The position numbers and the translations under genes were made by a program. A model generated the notes under the pieces. That model was not told where the DNA came from and made no database searches. It was given only the letters and a program-made list of their open reading frames with translations. A stretch of 64,000 nucleotides of DNA from Brachynemurus nebulosus (taxonomy: Eukaryota > Arthropoda > Insecta > Neuroptera > Myrmeleontidae): assembly GCA_035578155.1 (NCBI GenBank), contig JAPWDM010000001.1:81139561-81203560 (forward strand). Reading direction: 5' to 3'. Below are positions 53,172-63,705 of the stretch, in pieces (the first letter of the stretch is position 1; each line of letters starts with the position of its first letter).

Positions 53172-54599
53172 TTTAATATTATACATATTATTAATAATAA
53201 TTATTAATATTATATACCTAATTTCAGATACAATTGATCACGAGTTTTCGTTAAAAAATTAAATAATTCTTATATTTGAAACAAATCAATCTTCTATTCT
53301 TTTCTAAAAATAAACTGCAAATTTAAAATTTACATAAATGCAATAATAAAAGAGATAAAGCTAAGAAAACCGAAATTATTTAAATTCTAAGTGACGAAGC
53401 ATGGTTAAATTTAATTTAAATGAACCATATATATAGAACTTTAATACATATTATACATACATATAATATACTTTAACAGTATACTTTAAGATACATATAA
53501 TATAATTGTACAATAAATTGTATTCACCTATTCCAATGAATATTTTCTTTACGAAATATTTTTTTTACGAAATATTTTTTATATTTTCTTTTTTTGTATA
53601 TTGTATGTAATATCCCTAATAAAATATTTTTACATGTTTTTAATATTTAAGCTTGGATTTTCCGTACTTTAAATATCCGCAAATTACCAGTTAATCGGTT
53701 TTGTTAAAAATACTAGTAAGCTGGTTTTGTTAAAAAAAAATTACCAAATTTCCGGTAAGTTAAAAAAAAAGGTAATACTAATAGATTTGAGCATTATTTT
53801 ATTTTTAAAACTGTGACAATATTGTTTCAAACAGTGATTTAATTTTTAAATAGAATCTAAATTTATAATTTCTAACACACTTTTGTATCAATATGTATGT
53901 AGATCATAATATAGAGTGCTCAAGTATTATTAATGGAGTGGCAAGGCCATTTTTGAATAAATTATTTTGTTATATTGTGGTACTTAACATGACACAAAAA
54001 AGTGATCAAGACAGGTATTAAATTTTTTTGTCCAAAACTGAGGTCGACTTGCTCAGAAATTATTACCTACGTGAGCGTTTGAGTATAATTCAATAATTTA
54101 TTCAAAAATTGGCAGGTATATTTATGATAATACTCTAGACATGAGCATGTTGGCATGCTTATTTTTATCAACAGGTACCGTTCATTAAATTATGAATTCG
54201 TCTTTTAAAGCTTACTGGTTCTACTCTGTATATTCAAGTATGAATTTTTATTAGTAATACTAATTGCCTAACAATTTGTGAATGCAGTGAACAGTGCTTT
54301 TTTATCACGTCTTTAAAATTAGCCGAACAACCGACGTTAGTGTAATAATTACCTACATTTGTTTTCTATACAACTTTATACACATACACTTCAATTTACT
54401 AAATACACATTTTGTGAGCAAGTGAGATAGTAGTACAGACATGTATGCATCAGAACGAAATAGAAGACAACGGAAAATTATAATTAAAACACAAAGTTGT
54501 AAATGTAGTGCTCTATTCACATTTGCCTTTATTTCGTGGATAAAATTTAGAATATTTATCATATAGCTAATTGAGAATAAATTAATCAGATACTAAATA
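53169..54599. other. AT-rich intergenic, no supported gene
   Basis: TTACCAG(T)TAA and TTACCGG-like motifs recur near 53690-53775; otherwise no structure. The minus frame 54353-54562 has no recognisable domain. Confidence 0.4.
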
Positions 54600-55056
54600 A
54601 TTTTAACCAAAACCCAATGCAATGGACAGGATAATCCGGAAATAAAATTACACCGAGATCCAGAAGAATCTTCATTTAATTTTTGCAAATATATTTCGGT
54701 AAATTATATGCCTTATTCAGTGAATATCTGAATAATAAAAATATTACATTACAAAATAGAATTACAATATAAGTTATCCTAAAATGGATGTATAAATATT
54801 ATTTTCAAAATTTTCTTTTTTAATTTCTAGAGAATGTTATATCAAACCATTAAAAACACGAAAACATTATGGCATATAAACCTGACGACAGCTACAGTAA
54901 TTGTCATCAATTTGGACCGTAGATAATAGACATCCAACATTAAATCGAAAAAAAAGTAAAATAAAACAATTTTGAATTCATAAATATTTTAACAAAGTTA
55001 AATTTAGATAAATTATACAAATTATCGTGTCCATTTTATTGGGTTTTGGTTAATTT
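54600..55056. mobile_element. 449-bp MITE with ~38-bp terminal inverted repeats
   Basis: TAACCAAAACCCAAT begins at 54604 and its complement ends at 55052. A second matching block (ATGGACA(G/C)GATAAT) follows inside each end. ATTT flanks both sides (54600-54603, 55053-55056) and may be the target duplication. No coding sequence. Superfamily not determined. Confidence 0.75.
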
Positions 55057-55093
55057 GACTGCTCATACTATAAAACAAATGTACCAGCCGACC

Positions 55094-56329
55094 CGGGCAA
55101 GTTGTGTTAAAAGATGGCTCATTTATTGTACTTTTTAAAATGGTGTAACATTTGCTTGGCTTTACTTTAGAAAAAAAGGTATTGCTATTTTACTGCAAAA
55201 AAGGTCATTGAGAAATTATTTCAATAATTACTTTTAAATTATTTCAGTGACTTCCAGACGTTTTTGGGTTTGCGCAAACCGAGGATAGATAATTACCGAA
55301 GATGGAAGATAGATAAGATCGTCATGACTACGCTAATCATGTCCAATTTTGCCGAAGTACGTTAAAAGAATTCCTAGATAACATTTTATGGACGAATGAA
55401 AACACATTCAAAAAGAATGGATTCATTAACATGCACAATCTTCATAGTTATGCGATCGAAAACTCAAATTGAATTACGAGAAAAAGGGTCACAATATCAC
55501 ATTAAGGTAAATTTGTGGATCGGAACACTGGACGGCCCAATAATAGGTCCGTTTAAATTTCCTTGAAATCTGAGCGGAGAAATTTATCACAATTTTTTAG
55601 AAAATAGACTCCCTAATGTTTTAAAAAATGTTCTTTTAGCCACACGCGGAGTAAGGTGGTTTTAAAACGTCCAGTTCATTATGTACGTGAAGCAAGAAAC
55701 TTTTCAATCCGAGTTTATTCTCAAAGATGGATCGATCGTCTTGGTCTCATATTGTGACTACTTCGGTTTCCCGATTTAAACCCACTAGATTTTTTTTTTT
55801 ACTGGGATTGCTTAAAGAAGAAAGTCTATGCAAAACCAATAAATAATTTAAATGAGCTTAAGACATCACATTAATGAATGTGCATAACAAACAGATGTTG
55901 CAAGATGTGCAAGACGAATAAAAAGATCTTTTTTAAAAAGATACCGTGCCCACATTCGACATTTTGAACATATTCTTTGATTTTCAATGTTATGTATAAT
56001 TTCAAATAAATATCCGCACCTACTTTAAAAACTATTTTCATTCGAATTCCTAATTTTTGTTATTGTGACTATCTATCTCACTCTAACCAATGTGAATCTA
56101 CTGCCGATCAATTTTCTATCTTCGATTATTATTTATCTTCGGTTTATGCAGGTGTAAAAGTGTCTGCAAATAACTGAAATAATTTGAAAGTAATTATTGA
56201 AATAATTTCACAATGATCTCGTTTTGCAGTAAAATAGCAATAATTTTTTTTCTAAAGTAAAGCGAAGTAAATGTTGCACCATTTTTAAAACTACAATAAA
56301 TAAGCCATCTTTTAACATAATTTGTTCGG
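55094..56329 (+). mobile_element. Decayed mariner/Tc1-type element with ~220-bp TIRs
   Basis: Arms 55094-55312 and about 56105-56328 are inverted repeats (GTTAAAAGATGGCT..., ATTGCTATTTTACTGCA, AATTATTTCAATAATTACTT). Between them a plus-strand transposase relic is readable: DNILWTNENTFKKNGF, HSYAIENS, VNLWIGTLDGPIIGPF, YHNFLENRLPNVL and a PDLNPLDFF-like site near 55770 followed by KKKVYAKPINNLNELK. These match the insect IS630-Tc1-mariner transposases with FTDEATF...FLENVLP motifs. The first catalytic Asp is Asn here and many stops are present. Confidence 0.8.
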
Positions 56330-56903
56330 ATTAAACTTCTCACACACAGAAATTCCAGATAGTTTTTTTTCTTTTGTCACAAATTTTCAAAAGGACAAAA
56401 TTCAGCAATGGATCCGGAAGCCTTTACATGGGAGACAACTGCATGACCTTAATCAGAGTAACGTCGACAAAGCAGCGTCGCACGCCTGGTTGAGTCAAGG
56501 AAGTCTTTTCCCGGAGACTGAAGGATTCATGCTATCTATACATGATCAAGTAATTCATACAAAGAATTACTCAAAATACATACTTCGTGACTCGTCAATA
56601 ACATCTGACTCATGTCGGAGATGCCATTTCAAACCCGAAACGATCCAACATATCACAGCTGCCTGTACTCAGCTCGCTCAGTCCGAATACAAACACCGTC
56701 ACGACCAGGTTGACAAAATTATATACCAGGAACTAGCGGTTAAGCACCACCTTATAACCGATAAAAGGCCTTACTACAAACTCACACCAAAAGTAGTAGC
56801 GGAGAATGACTCCTGTAGACTTTACTGGGATCGGTCGATTATTACTGATAAAACCATAAATCAGAATCGACCAGATATCACCTTCGTAATGAAAAAAAAC
56901 TAA
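56330..56903 (+). pseudogene. R4/Dong copy 2: zinc finger and endonuclease
   Basis: About 190 codons: KIQQWIRKPLHGRQLHDLNQ, CRRCHFKPETIQHITAAC (complete CCHC finger), EYKHRHDQVDKIIYQ, PKVVAENDSCRLYWDRSI and the nuclease motif NRPDITFVMKKN. It ends early because of a run of eight A at about 56893, where copy 1 has seven; sense resumes in another frame. Confidence 0.88.
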
Positions 56904-56970
56904 GACCACCTATCTGATCGATATTGTGGTTCCGAATACTCACAACTAACAAAACACACACACAGTTAAA

Positions 56971-57747
56971 TTGCATAAATACACTGACCTCGCAGCCGAA
57001 ATAAAACTACAATGGCGAATAGAACATGTCCATATTGTTCCAATAGTACTCAGTGCCACCGGGGTCATTCCAAACACACTACACAATAGTTTGAGCCTCT
57101 TGGGTCTTCCAAAATACACATATGTCACTATGCAAAAGGTAGTGATCATAAACACATGTCGTATAGTACGGAAGTTCCTCAGTAATACGAATCCGACTGC
57201 GATATGTGAAAGCACAAGACCTGTTTCTACTCCATCTGAGCCATCTACAGTGAGCGAACAATACACTGACACTCGTCTTACAGACACACAACACACATAC
57301 ATAAACACACAATACACTAACACTGAAAGACAAACACTTAACACACATACAGATCCAGATTCGTCTGATGGAGAGGGGGGATCGAACAACTGCCGCACTG
57401 TCACTGCTACCGCTCTGGTGCACAATCCTCCCCAATTCAATAACACACAAGGTCCGTCAACCTCTGTACCATCTAAACGCGCAGTTCCAGGAACACCCGA
57501 TCTTAATGAGCAATTTGATGAACCAGAAAACATCTACACCAAGAAACGTAAAATAGAAAGACACATCTACACACATACACAAACACACACACAAACACAA
57601 ACAGTCCTTTCCCTTCCCTCTGTCCCTACTCCTACCTACCATCTGACGACACGAAAACGAACTAGGCTTTCACAGCCCTCTGTCATTGAGCCAACATCTA
57701 CGCTCCCACAAAAGTCTCGCCGTACGACCCAGTGTACACCAAAATAG
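56971..57747 (+). pseudogene. R4/Dong copy 2: C-terminal domain
   Basis: 258 codons: KYTDLAAEIKLQWR, VHIVPIVLSATGVIP, LGLPKYTYVTMQKVVIINTC, RIVRKFL, then a long Thr/Ser/Pro-rich tail (repeated THTQTHTQTQT) and a basic end (TRKRTRLSQPS, KSRRTTQCTPK). The tail is low complexity and probably disordered. It is followed by a ~230-bp 3' untranslated region with a terminal CGCCA/TGGCG hairpin. Confidence 0.85.
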
Positions 57748-57992
57748 ACACATAACACCTCGTTTCAAGTAGCAATAACAACAATATAGGGAGTGATGTG
57801 ACAAACCCGTCCGTGAATGTACTACGGTACTTTTACGGATTGGTTTGGCACATTACCCTTTCACAGAGCCTAATACCTTGCATAATGCCGGTATAGGTGA
57901 ATGTTACCCAGTACTGTCCTACTGAGTAGTGAGCGCCAGGTTGGCGTAAAAGTCTATAATAATAATAATAATAATAATAACGCTGGGCATAA

Positions 57993-58494
57993 ATCCAACC
58001 TCACGTATAGCCTTAGACTACGTGATTGGCGAGCAACTGTTACCTTCGGCGAGTAGGCTAACGATGCTCTGGTACCGTGTTTCGACAAGGATGATTTTTA
58101 GGAGGGGACGATGTCGTATCCCACGAGTGAGTGTTATACCTGCTGCGTCAGCCTGAGCTTGGTTAATAGTACCTTCACCGGAATTCAACGCGTCGTCAGT
58201 GCTGCATACTCCAGTGGGCGTGTTCTTCGGAGTAAGACGATACATCCAACCTCACGTATAGCCTTAGACTAAGTGATTGGCGGGCAACTGTTTCCTTCGG
58301 CGAGTAGGCTAACGAGGCTCTGGTACCGTGTTTCGACAAGGATGATTTTTAGGAGGGGACGATGTCGTATCCCACGAGTGAGTGTTATACCTGCTGCGTC
58401 AGCCTGAGCTTGGTTAATAGTACCTTCACCGGAATTCAACGCGTCGTCAGTACTGCATACTCCAGTGGGCGTGTTCTTCGGAGTAAGACGATAC
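57993..58494. repeat. Tandem repeat, 2 x 251 bp
   Basis: Units 57993-58243 and 58244-58494 start ATCCAACCTCACGTATAGCC and end TCGGAGTAAGACGATAC, with about five substitutions. Such monomers at an element end are typical of non-LTR 5' regions, but a coding repeat on the minus strand is also possible. Confidence 0.92.
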
Positions 58495-58837
58495 CGTTCG
58501 GATGTGTCGAAAAGGTGATATTGCGTCTGTGATTTGTGTAAAAATTATGATCTGATTTCTGTGATATTTGTTATGCCACCTTGGGTTCTCATGCCTGCGG
58601 TGGTATTTTTTAAATTCTTCTCGGTCTGTGATATTTCCCTGGCCTTGTTCTTGTTGTTTCGATGAGTAGGAATGCGGCTCCTGACGCAATCGTTCTCATC
58701 AGCCATTCGTACGAGTCGATGTCTGCCCGAACGGCTTGAGTGAGCTCGCTCAGTAAGGAGACGTCGTCATCCCTCGTACCGATGCGTTCGTGGGCGTCGA
58801 TGTGGCGGCTTCCGCCTCGTCGGAGTAATACGAACAT
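58018..58837 (-). CDS. Minus-strand hypothetical frames in the GC-rich block
   Basis: Three consecutive minus-strand frames: 58837-58610 (RRGGSRHIDAHERIG, TQAVRADIDSYEWLMRTIAS), 58689-58447 (Gln/Arg/His-rich) and 58245-58018 (GTINQAQADAAGITLTRGIR, within the 251-bp repeat). The first has clearly protein-like composition. They may be one ORF with frameshifts. No known family is recognised, and the plus-strand alternative is not more convincing. Confidence 0.3.
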
Positions 58838-59754
58838 AGATTAGATGTTAATTCTGTGATACTCTGTGGCACTGTCCCGTTCTCTGTAGCCTCGACTCGG
58901 ACGGACGTGGCCTAGTCATCGTACCGGTCTCCCGTGTGGGTTGACCCCGACATCTGACAGAACGGCACCTGTACCCAGTAATCAGTTATCTGACAGAACA
59001 GTACATGTTGCTTAGTAATCAGATGTCACTGTCCCTACTCGTGTAAATTCCTAGGTGTTGACGAGGCCAATTCGGAATTGTTGAGACTACGGGGAACCGA
59101 ATCATGTCACAGAGCAGGAAATTCTTTGAAATCTATGATATTTTTGTTTTCTTTTTTTAATAAGATTGTTGTTAATGTTTTGTTTTTAATGATGTTCCAC
59201 TGAGGGCCTTTTTCACTCGAGGTGGTACATCACATTTTATTCTCATCTGCGATATATTGTTGTGCCGCTCTGGGCTTGTTCTTGTGGCTCTGTAGCGGTA
59301 TTGTTTTTAACTACTTATTGCGTCACTGGTCGGTCCGTGGCTCCCCAGTGACGTAGTAAGATTTTTTTGTGATATTGTCTGTAATAAATATTTTGAGTGT
59401 TTTCTAGTCAGTTTTCTCCACTCCGAGGCCCTTTACACCTCGGAGTTTCATCGGTTCTTTTCAGACCTTTGTGACCGGACGCTCTGGCTAGCACTTAGCG
59501 TACCGCCACCAGGGACTATCCGCTCTTTGTGAAGCCGTGGGATGGCAGGGCTCATCGTTGAATTTTATTCTGTGTATGTTTGTCCTTTGTCTGTTGCGTT
59601 TATGTGTGCCTGTCTTTATGTGTTTTTTTATCATTTTTTCCTCATTTTGGCGACGCACGCCCATAGATGGCGATTCCGCCGAGCACTGCTAACCGCGCCA
59701 TCCACCGGTAGCAGCGTTCCAATTTTAAAATAATAATAATCATAAGAAAAAGGA

Positions 59755-60180
59755 GAAGAAACGTAACATAGAAAGCCACATCCACACACATGCACGAACA
59801 CACACACAAACACAAACAGTCCTATCCCTTCCCTCTGTCCCTACTCCTACCGATCCTCTGAGGACACGAAAACGAACTAGGCTGTCACAGCCGTCTGTCA
59901 TTGAGCCAACATCTACGCTCCCACAAAAGTCTCGTCGTACGACCCAGTGTACACCAAAATAGATGCATAACACCTCGTTTCAAGCGACAATAATAGCAAT
60001 ATAAGGAGCGATGTGACAAGCCCGTCCGTGAATGTACTGCGGTACTTTTACGGATTGGTTTGGCACATTACCCTTCCACAGAGCCTAATACCTTGCATAA
60101 TGCCGGTATAGGTGAATGTTACCCAGTACTGTCCTACTGAGTAGTGAGCGCCAGGTTGGCGTAAAAGTCTATAATAATAA
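59755..60180 (+). mobile_element. R4/Dong-like element copy 3, 3' end only
   Basis: AAGAAACGTAACATAGAAAG onward matches copy 2 from 57541 to the end, including RTRKRTRLSQPS-type tail coding, the QCTPK end and the 3' untranslated region. It ends in the same hairpin, GTAAAAGTCTA and (TAA)n. About 425 bp. The 5' junction abuts an AATAATAAT tract. Confidence 0.92.
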
Positions 60181-60852
60181 TACCTACCTTGGCACCCGTG
60201 AGGGATATTTATCCCCCATTGGTGTCAAGGAGGCTAAGGGTCCCAGGGCTAGTTTATGCGCAATATAGAAATCTTCGGATTCCATTAGCCTTTGACTACC
60301 CAAGACCGGCACCGTTTCTTCTCAAGGTACCACTGTTTTCACGAAAGGTGCCGGATCTAGAGGAGAAATCCTTCATAGTTCATTTTTTAACCTTTATTAT
60401 TATTTCGTGTCGTTTTGATTGTTTTTTGTTCTCGTTATTTTTATTTCTTTTTGTTTCAGGTTTTCTTTTATCTTTTGTTTCTTTTTTGTTTTTGGTTTTG
60501 TTTTGTTTTCATTTTTCTTTGTTGTCCCAACTTCATCTTCGGGACCCACACTAGCTCGTATGTGGCTTGGCGGCGTTGCTTGGAAAAGGGGATCCTGGTG
60601 ACTGAGGAAAGCCGTTACTTGCGGGTACGGCGGACAACACTTCACTTTGGCCCTGGCTTCAAGCATAGACCGTGGCTGCGGTTATGTACCGGCCGCAGTA
60701 AATTCGAGCGTCCCGGGGTCGTGCGTGTTACTGGGGCAATGGGCTTGTCCCTAGGGCCCCTCATTCCCGTATCCCCGGCGTGGGAGTCCCACGTCCCTTA
60801 TGAGGCTCCGTGAAGGTAGGGAGCGGGGTGGGGTTTTTTTGTATAACATTTT

Positions 60853-61914
60853 ATGGGGCAATCAGCTATAAATAACACGGGCGAGTCCAGGCCCAAAAAC
60901 ACCGACGTGAACCCAGCTCCGCCAACGTCAGCTGGTGGGAGCAGTAGTAGTGGGGCTACTTCTAGTACCCCAGCTACATTAGCGCAAGTAACCCCGCTGC
61001 CATCAACTGGTGAGCTTACGAACATCAAGGAGGGTAACCTTCCTCCCTCAAAGAAAACAAAGGGAAAAAATCGTGGGCGTCCAATGATATTGGACACTCC
61101 AAGAATGGCAGTGGATAATTATATCAAGCTTTTAGTTCTGAAGCCGACGAAGATGTCGGAGATGTCTCCACGGGGGGCAGTAGAAACAAAAAGGCTGAAA
61201 TACAGCAGGGGAAATCAACATCCCGAGTCCCCCTTAATATTAGTCACCTTTAATAAAACTACACTTCCAAAGGAAGTAGTTATCGGCCTTTTTACTAAAG
61301 TAGACGTTCTTCCGTACTTTCCGGCACTAATGAGGTGCTACAAATGACAGAAGTACGGATATGTATCGCAAAAATGTAACGTCTCGCAACAGATCTGCGT
61401 GTGTGGTAGGCCGTTGCATGAAGGACGGCCATGCGACGATCCTATTAAGTGCGTCAATTGTGGTGGCAATCATGCGGCTAAGTCCAGAAATTGCCCCATA
61501 TTTAAACAGGGATCAGCCATCCAGGAGCTGAGGGCCTTAGAACGACTAACATACCCCGAGGCACGACGTAAGCTTTTGGGCAACATGCCCCGTCGATCGG
61601 CACTGGAGGGCTACGCACACGCTGTTGCGGCCCCCGCCCCCACAGCGGCTGAAAAGAACACAGAAATAAAGGAGTTGAAAGACACAATGTGCCAGATGCA
61701 GTTAACCATGCAACGCATCCAAGAAAGTCTTGTGCGCTCTGCGGGTATATCTACTCCTACACCCACTCAAGCCGCTGTTCTACTCCTACACCCACTCAGG
61801 CCGCAGAGGGTGATTACAACCACCCCTCAGGGACCTGTCATCAGAACTGTGACGTCTTCTACTCAAAAGAAATCACCGAAAAAAAACACCCCACCTAGTA
61901 GACGTCACAGTTAG
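60853..61914 (+). pseudogene. I/jockey-like ORF1 (gag-like), one in-frame stop
   Basis: ATG at 60853. Residues 1-80 are Ser/Thr/Pro-rich and then basic (KKTKGKNRGRP). After a middle domain comes RCYK, a TGA at 61345-61347 in place of the second knuckle Cys, then QKYGYVSQKC (usual His is Tyr), followed by CVC and CVNCGGNHAAKSRNC knuckles and CPIFK. The reading frame is the same on both sides of the stop. A Thr/Gln-rich end runs to 61914. The true ORF1 end is probably near 62253 (AEVRVTKRKKGWPKGKPRK) after frameshifts. Confidence 0.85.
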
Positions 61915-62290
61915 GCGGAAAAGGAGGTGGCCAAATTCCGGTCCCCCAAAAAGGGACCAGCCACCTCACAACCGGAGGCGGAATTTGTTCCGCCCCCACC
62001 ATTGACGGCTCCACTACCATAGTGGCCGTCCAAACCGGGCACGCCAACACGCCCAGTCACCCCCCACCCGAGTCACAATACATCACAACAAAGTAACTCG
62101 GAAATGTCGACCGCGTCGGTGCGGATGGGCGTGAAACGCCCGACGTCCGACGCGTATACCAACACCTCGGCCACGGAGTCGGATAACTCCGACGCCGAGG
62201 TGCGCGTTACAAAAAGGAAAAAAGGCTGGCCTAAGGGGAAACCTAGGAAGTAGCCACACTTCCTAGGGAGCAACCCTGGTAGTAACAAAA

Positions 62291-63450
62291 ATGGCTATCG
62301 TACAGTGGAACTGTAATGGTGTTAAGCACTATTACTGTGAATTGCAGATGCTTCTGGCTGAGCGCACGCCTATGTGTGAGTGCCTCCAAGAGACACATTT
62401 ACGGCCGGCGGAACAATTTACTGTCAAATACCATCAAATCCGCCGGCACGACGTACAGTCGGACATCAGGGCGAGGGTGGGTGTTTCCATCATCATTAAA
62501 GATGGCGTCCCTTTCCGGGACCACCCGTTAAACATCCCCCTTCAGGCTATTGCAATACAATTTTTAACACCGCCACAATTCACTGTTTGCTCGGTCTACC
62601 TACCAGACTTTGAATAGAATATCGAATCCCTGACCGAGCTTACATTACAGTTACATTACAGTTACCACGTCCATTTTTGTGACTAGGAGATTTTAATGCT
62701 CAAAGTCCCATGTGGGGCTGTAGCAAAAGAGACGCCCTTGGAAGACTCATAGAACGGTTTGTAAACGAGTCCGAAGCGATATTCTTGAATACCGGTCAAG
62801 GTACTTTCATTAACGCAAGAACCGGTGAGCTGTCGGCTATCGACTTATCACTTGGCTCACCGGTTATGGTACACCGTTATGAATGGACGCTGGCGTCTGA
62901 TTCATACGGTAGTGACCATATTCCCATTATATTGAATAGTACCACGCCGATGACTCCACATTCGTTTTCGCCGAGATGGCATCTTCGTCAAGCTGACTGG
63001 GAAATGTACGCTGATTCATTCCGTACACCCGAGCTGACTGGAGACGTAGAAGATGATGTGGAGCAAATTTCCTCCAGGGTCATTGAAGCAGGACACAAGA
63101 GTATACCGAAGTCGTCCAGCATTCCACCCAAACGTTACGTACTATAGTGGAATGAAGTCGTGAGTGTAGCAGTTGCTGACAAAAAGCGGGCGTACCACGA
63201 ACTCAGACGTCGCCCCACGCACGAAAATGTGATAGCCTACAAGCGTGCTCAAGCACGCTGTAAGAGAACCATCAAAGAGCAAAAGAGGCTATCATGGGAG
63301 CAATATGTTTCGGCCATTAATACCTCCACCACCACCTCAGAGGTATGGAGAAGAGTGAGGGCCATTACAGGGAAATCCTCCCGTTCACCAATGCCCTCCC
63401 TTCTCATCGTCGGTCGAAACATCACTGAACGCGCAGAAATAGCTAATTGA
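62291..63450 (+). pseudogene. I/jockey-like ORF2: AP endonuclease and linker
   Basis: Starts MAIVQWNCNGVKHYYCEL with LQETHL (endonuclease Asn and Glu). After a frame break near 62620 comes the GDFNAQSPMWGCS region, and then (62710-63147) GELSAIDLSLGSP and SDSYGSDHIPIIL with the Asp-His pair. The RT linker RRRPTHENVIAYKRAQARCK and SWEQYVSAIN (63160-63450) follows. Disruptions include an 11-bp tandem duplication (TTACATTACAG x2, 62640-62661) and stops at 62616 and 63145. The frame stops before any RT motif. Confidence 0.87.
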
Positions 63451-63554
63451 TTTTTTCTCGGATGAATCCCTCCAGTATAACCAACTGCACGGACACTTTT
63501 TCCTCCGCCTGGGGGTTTTTGAAGTGCAGTCGCGTCGTTTACATTAAACTTTTC

Positions 63555-63589
<35 letters not shown>
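63555..63589 (+). repeat. (AAT)n tail
   Basis: About 11 AAT units closing the I/jockey-like element; a shorter AATAATAATAA tract is at about 63650. Confidence 0.9.
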
Positions 63590-63591
<2 letters not shown>

Positions 63592-63705
63592 GCCGTTAAA
63601 AGCACTCAGAGATCATCGGCCTCTTCATAAGCAAAATTATTCGCAATAAATAATAATAATAAATATTTATAGTAAGACTATATTTAAACAAATTTTGGAG
63701 AAATT

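Larger units (their letters stand above)
56330..57980 (+). mobile_element. R4/Dong-like element copy 2, 5'-truncated
   Basis: Starts within the RT carboxy region immediately after the right arm of the mariner-type element and ends GGTTGGCGTAAAAGTCTA followed by (TAA)n, exactly like copy 1. It preserves the intact CCHC finger, the endonuclease PD motif and the ~170-bp segment deleted in copy 1. Confidence 0.92.
57981..59754. other. GC-rich block of unknown identity between TAA tracts
   Basis: About 1.75 kb with much higher GC than its surroundings, lying between the (TAA)n of R4 copy 2 and the AATAATAAT before R4 copy 3. It starts with the 251-bp tandem repeat and ends GCAGCGTTCCAATTTTAAAATAATAAT. 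It could be an unrelated non-LTR element (5' promoter repeats, TAA tail on the plus strand) or a captured fragment. No RT motif was found in either strand. Confidence 0.45.
60182..63590 (+). mobile_element. I/jockey-like non-LTR element lacking its RT
   Basis: 5' untranslated region (60182-60852, with a T-rich tract at 60405-60530), ORF1 with zinc knuckles, and ORF2 endonuclease. The frame then ends just before the RT core at about 63450 and joins a short 3' region ending in (AAT)n. An I-factor-like TAA tail fits this. The internal deletion removes RT and RNase H, so the copy is non-autonomous; point lesions are also present. Confidence 0.87.

Noticed and set aside
56946..57533. 195-codon minus-strand Cys/Val-rich frame
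   Set aside because: Antisense of the low-complexity tail of R4/Dong copy 2; a similar shadow occurs at copy 1.
60189..60554. 121-codon plus frame with a hydrophobic Phe/Leu stretch
   Set aside because: Lies in the 5' untranslated region of the I/jockey-like element; the hydrophobic part is the T-rich tract.
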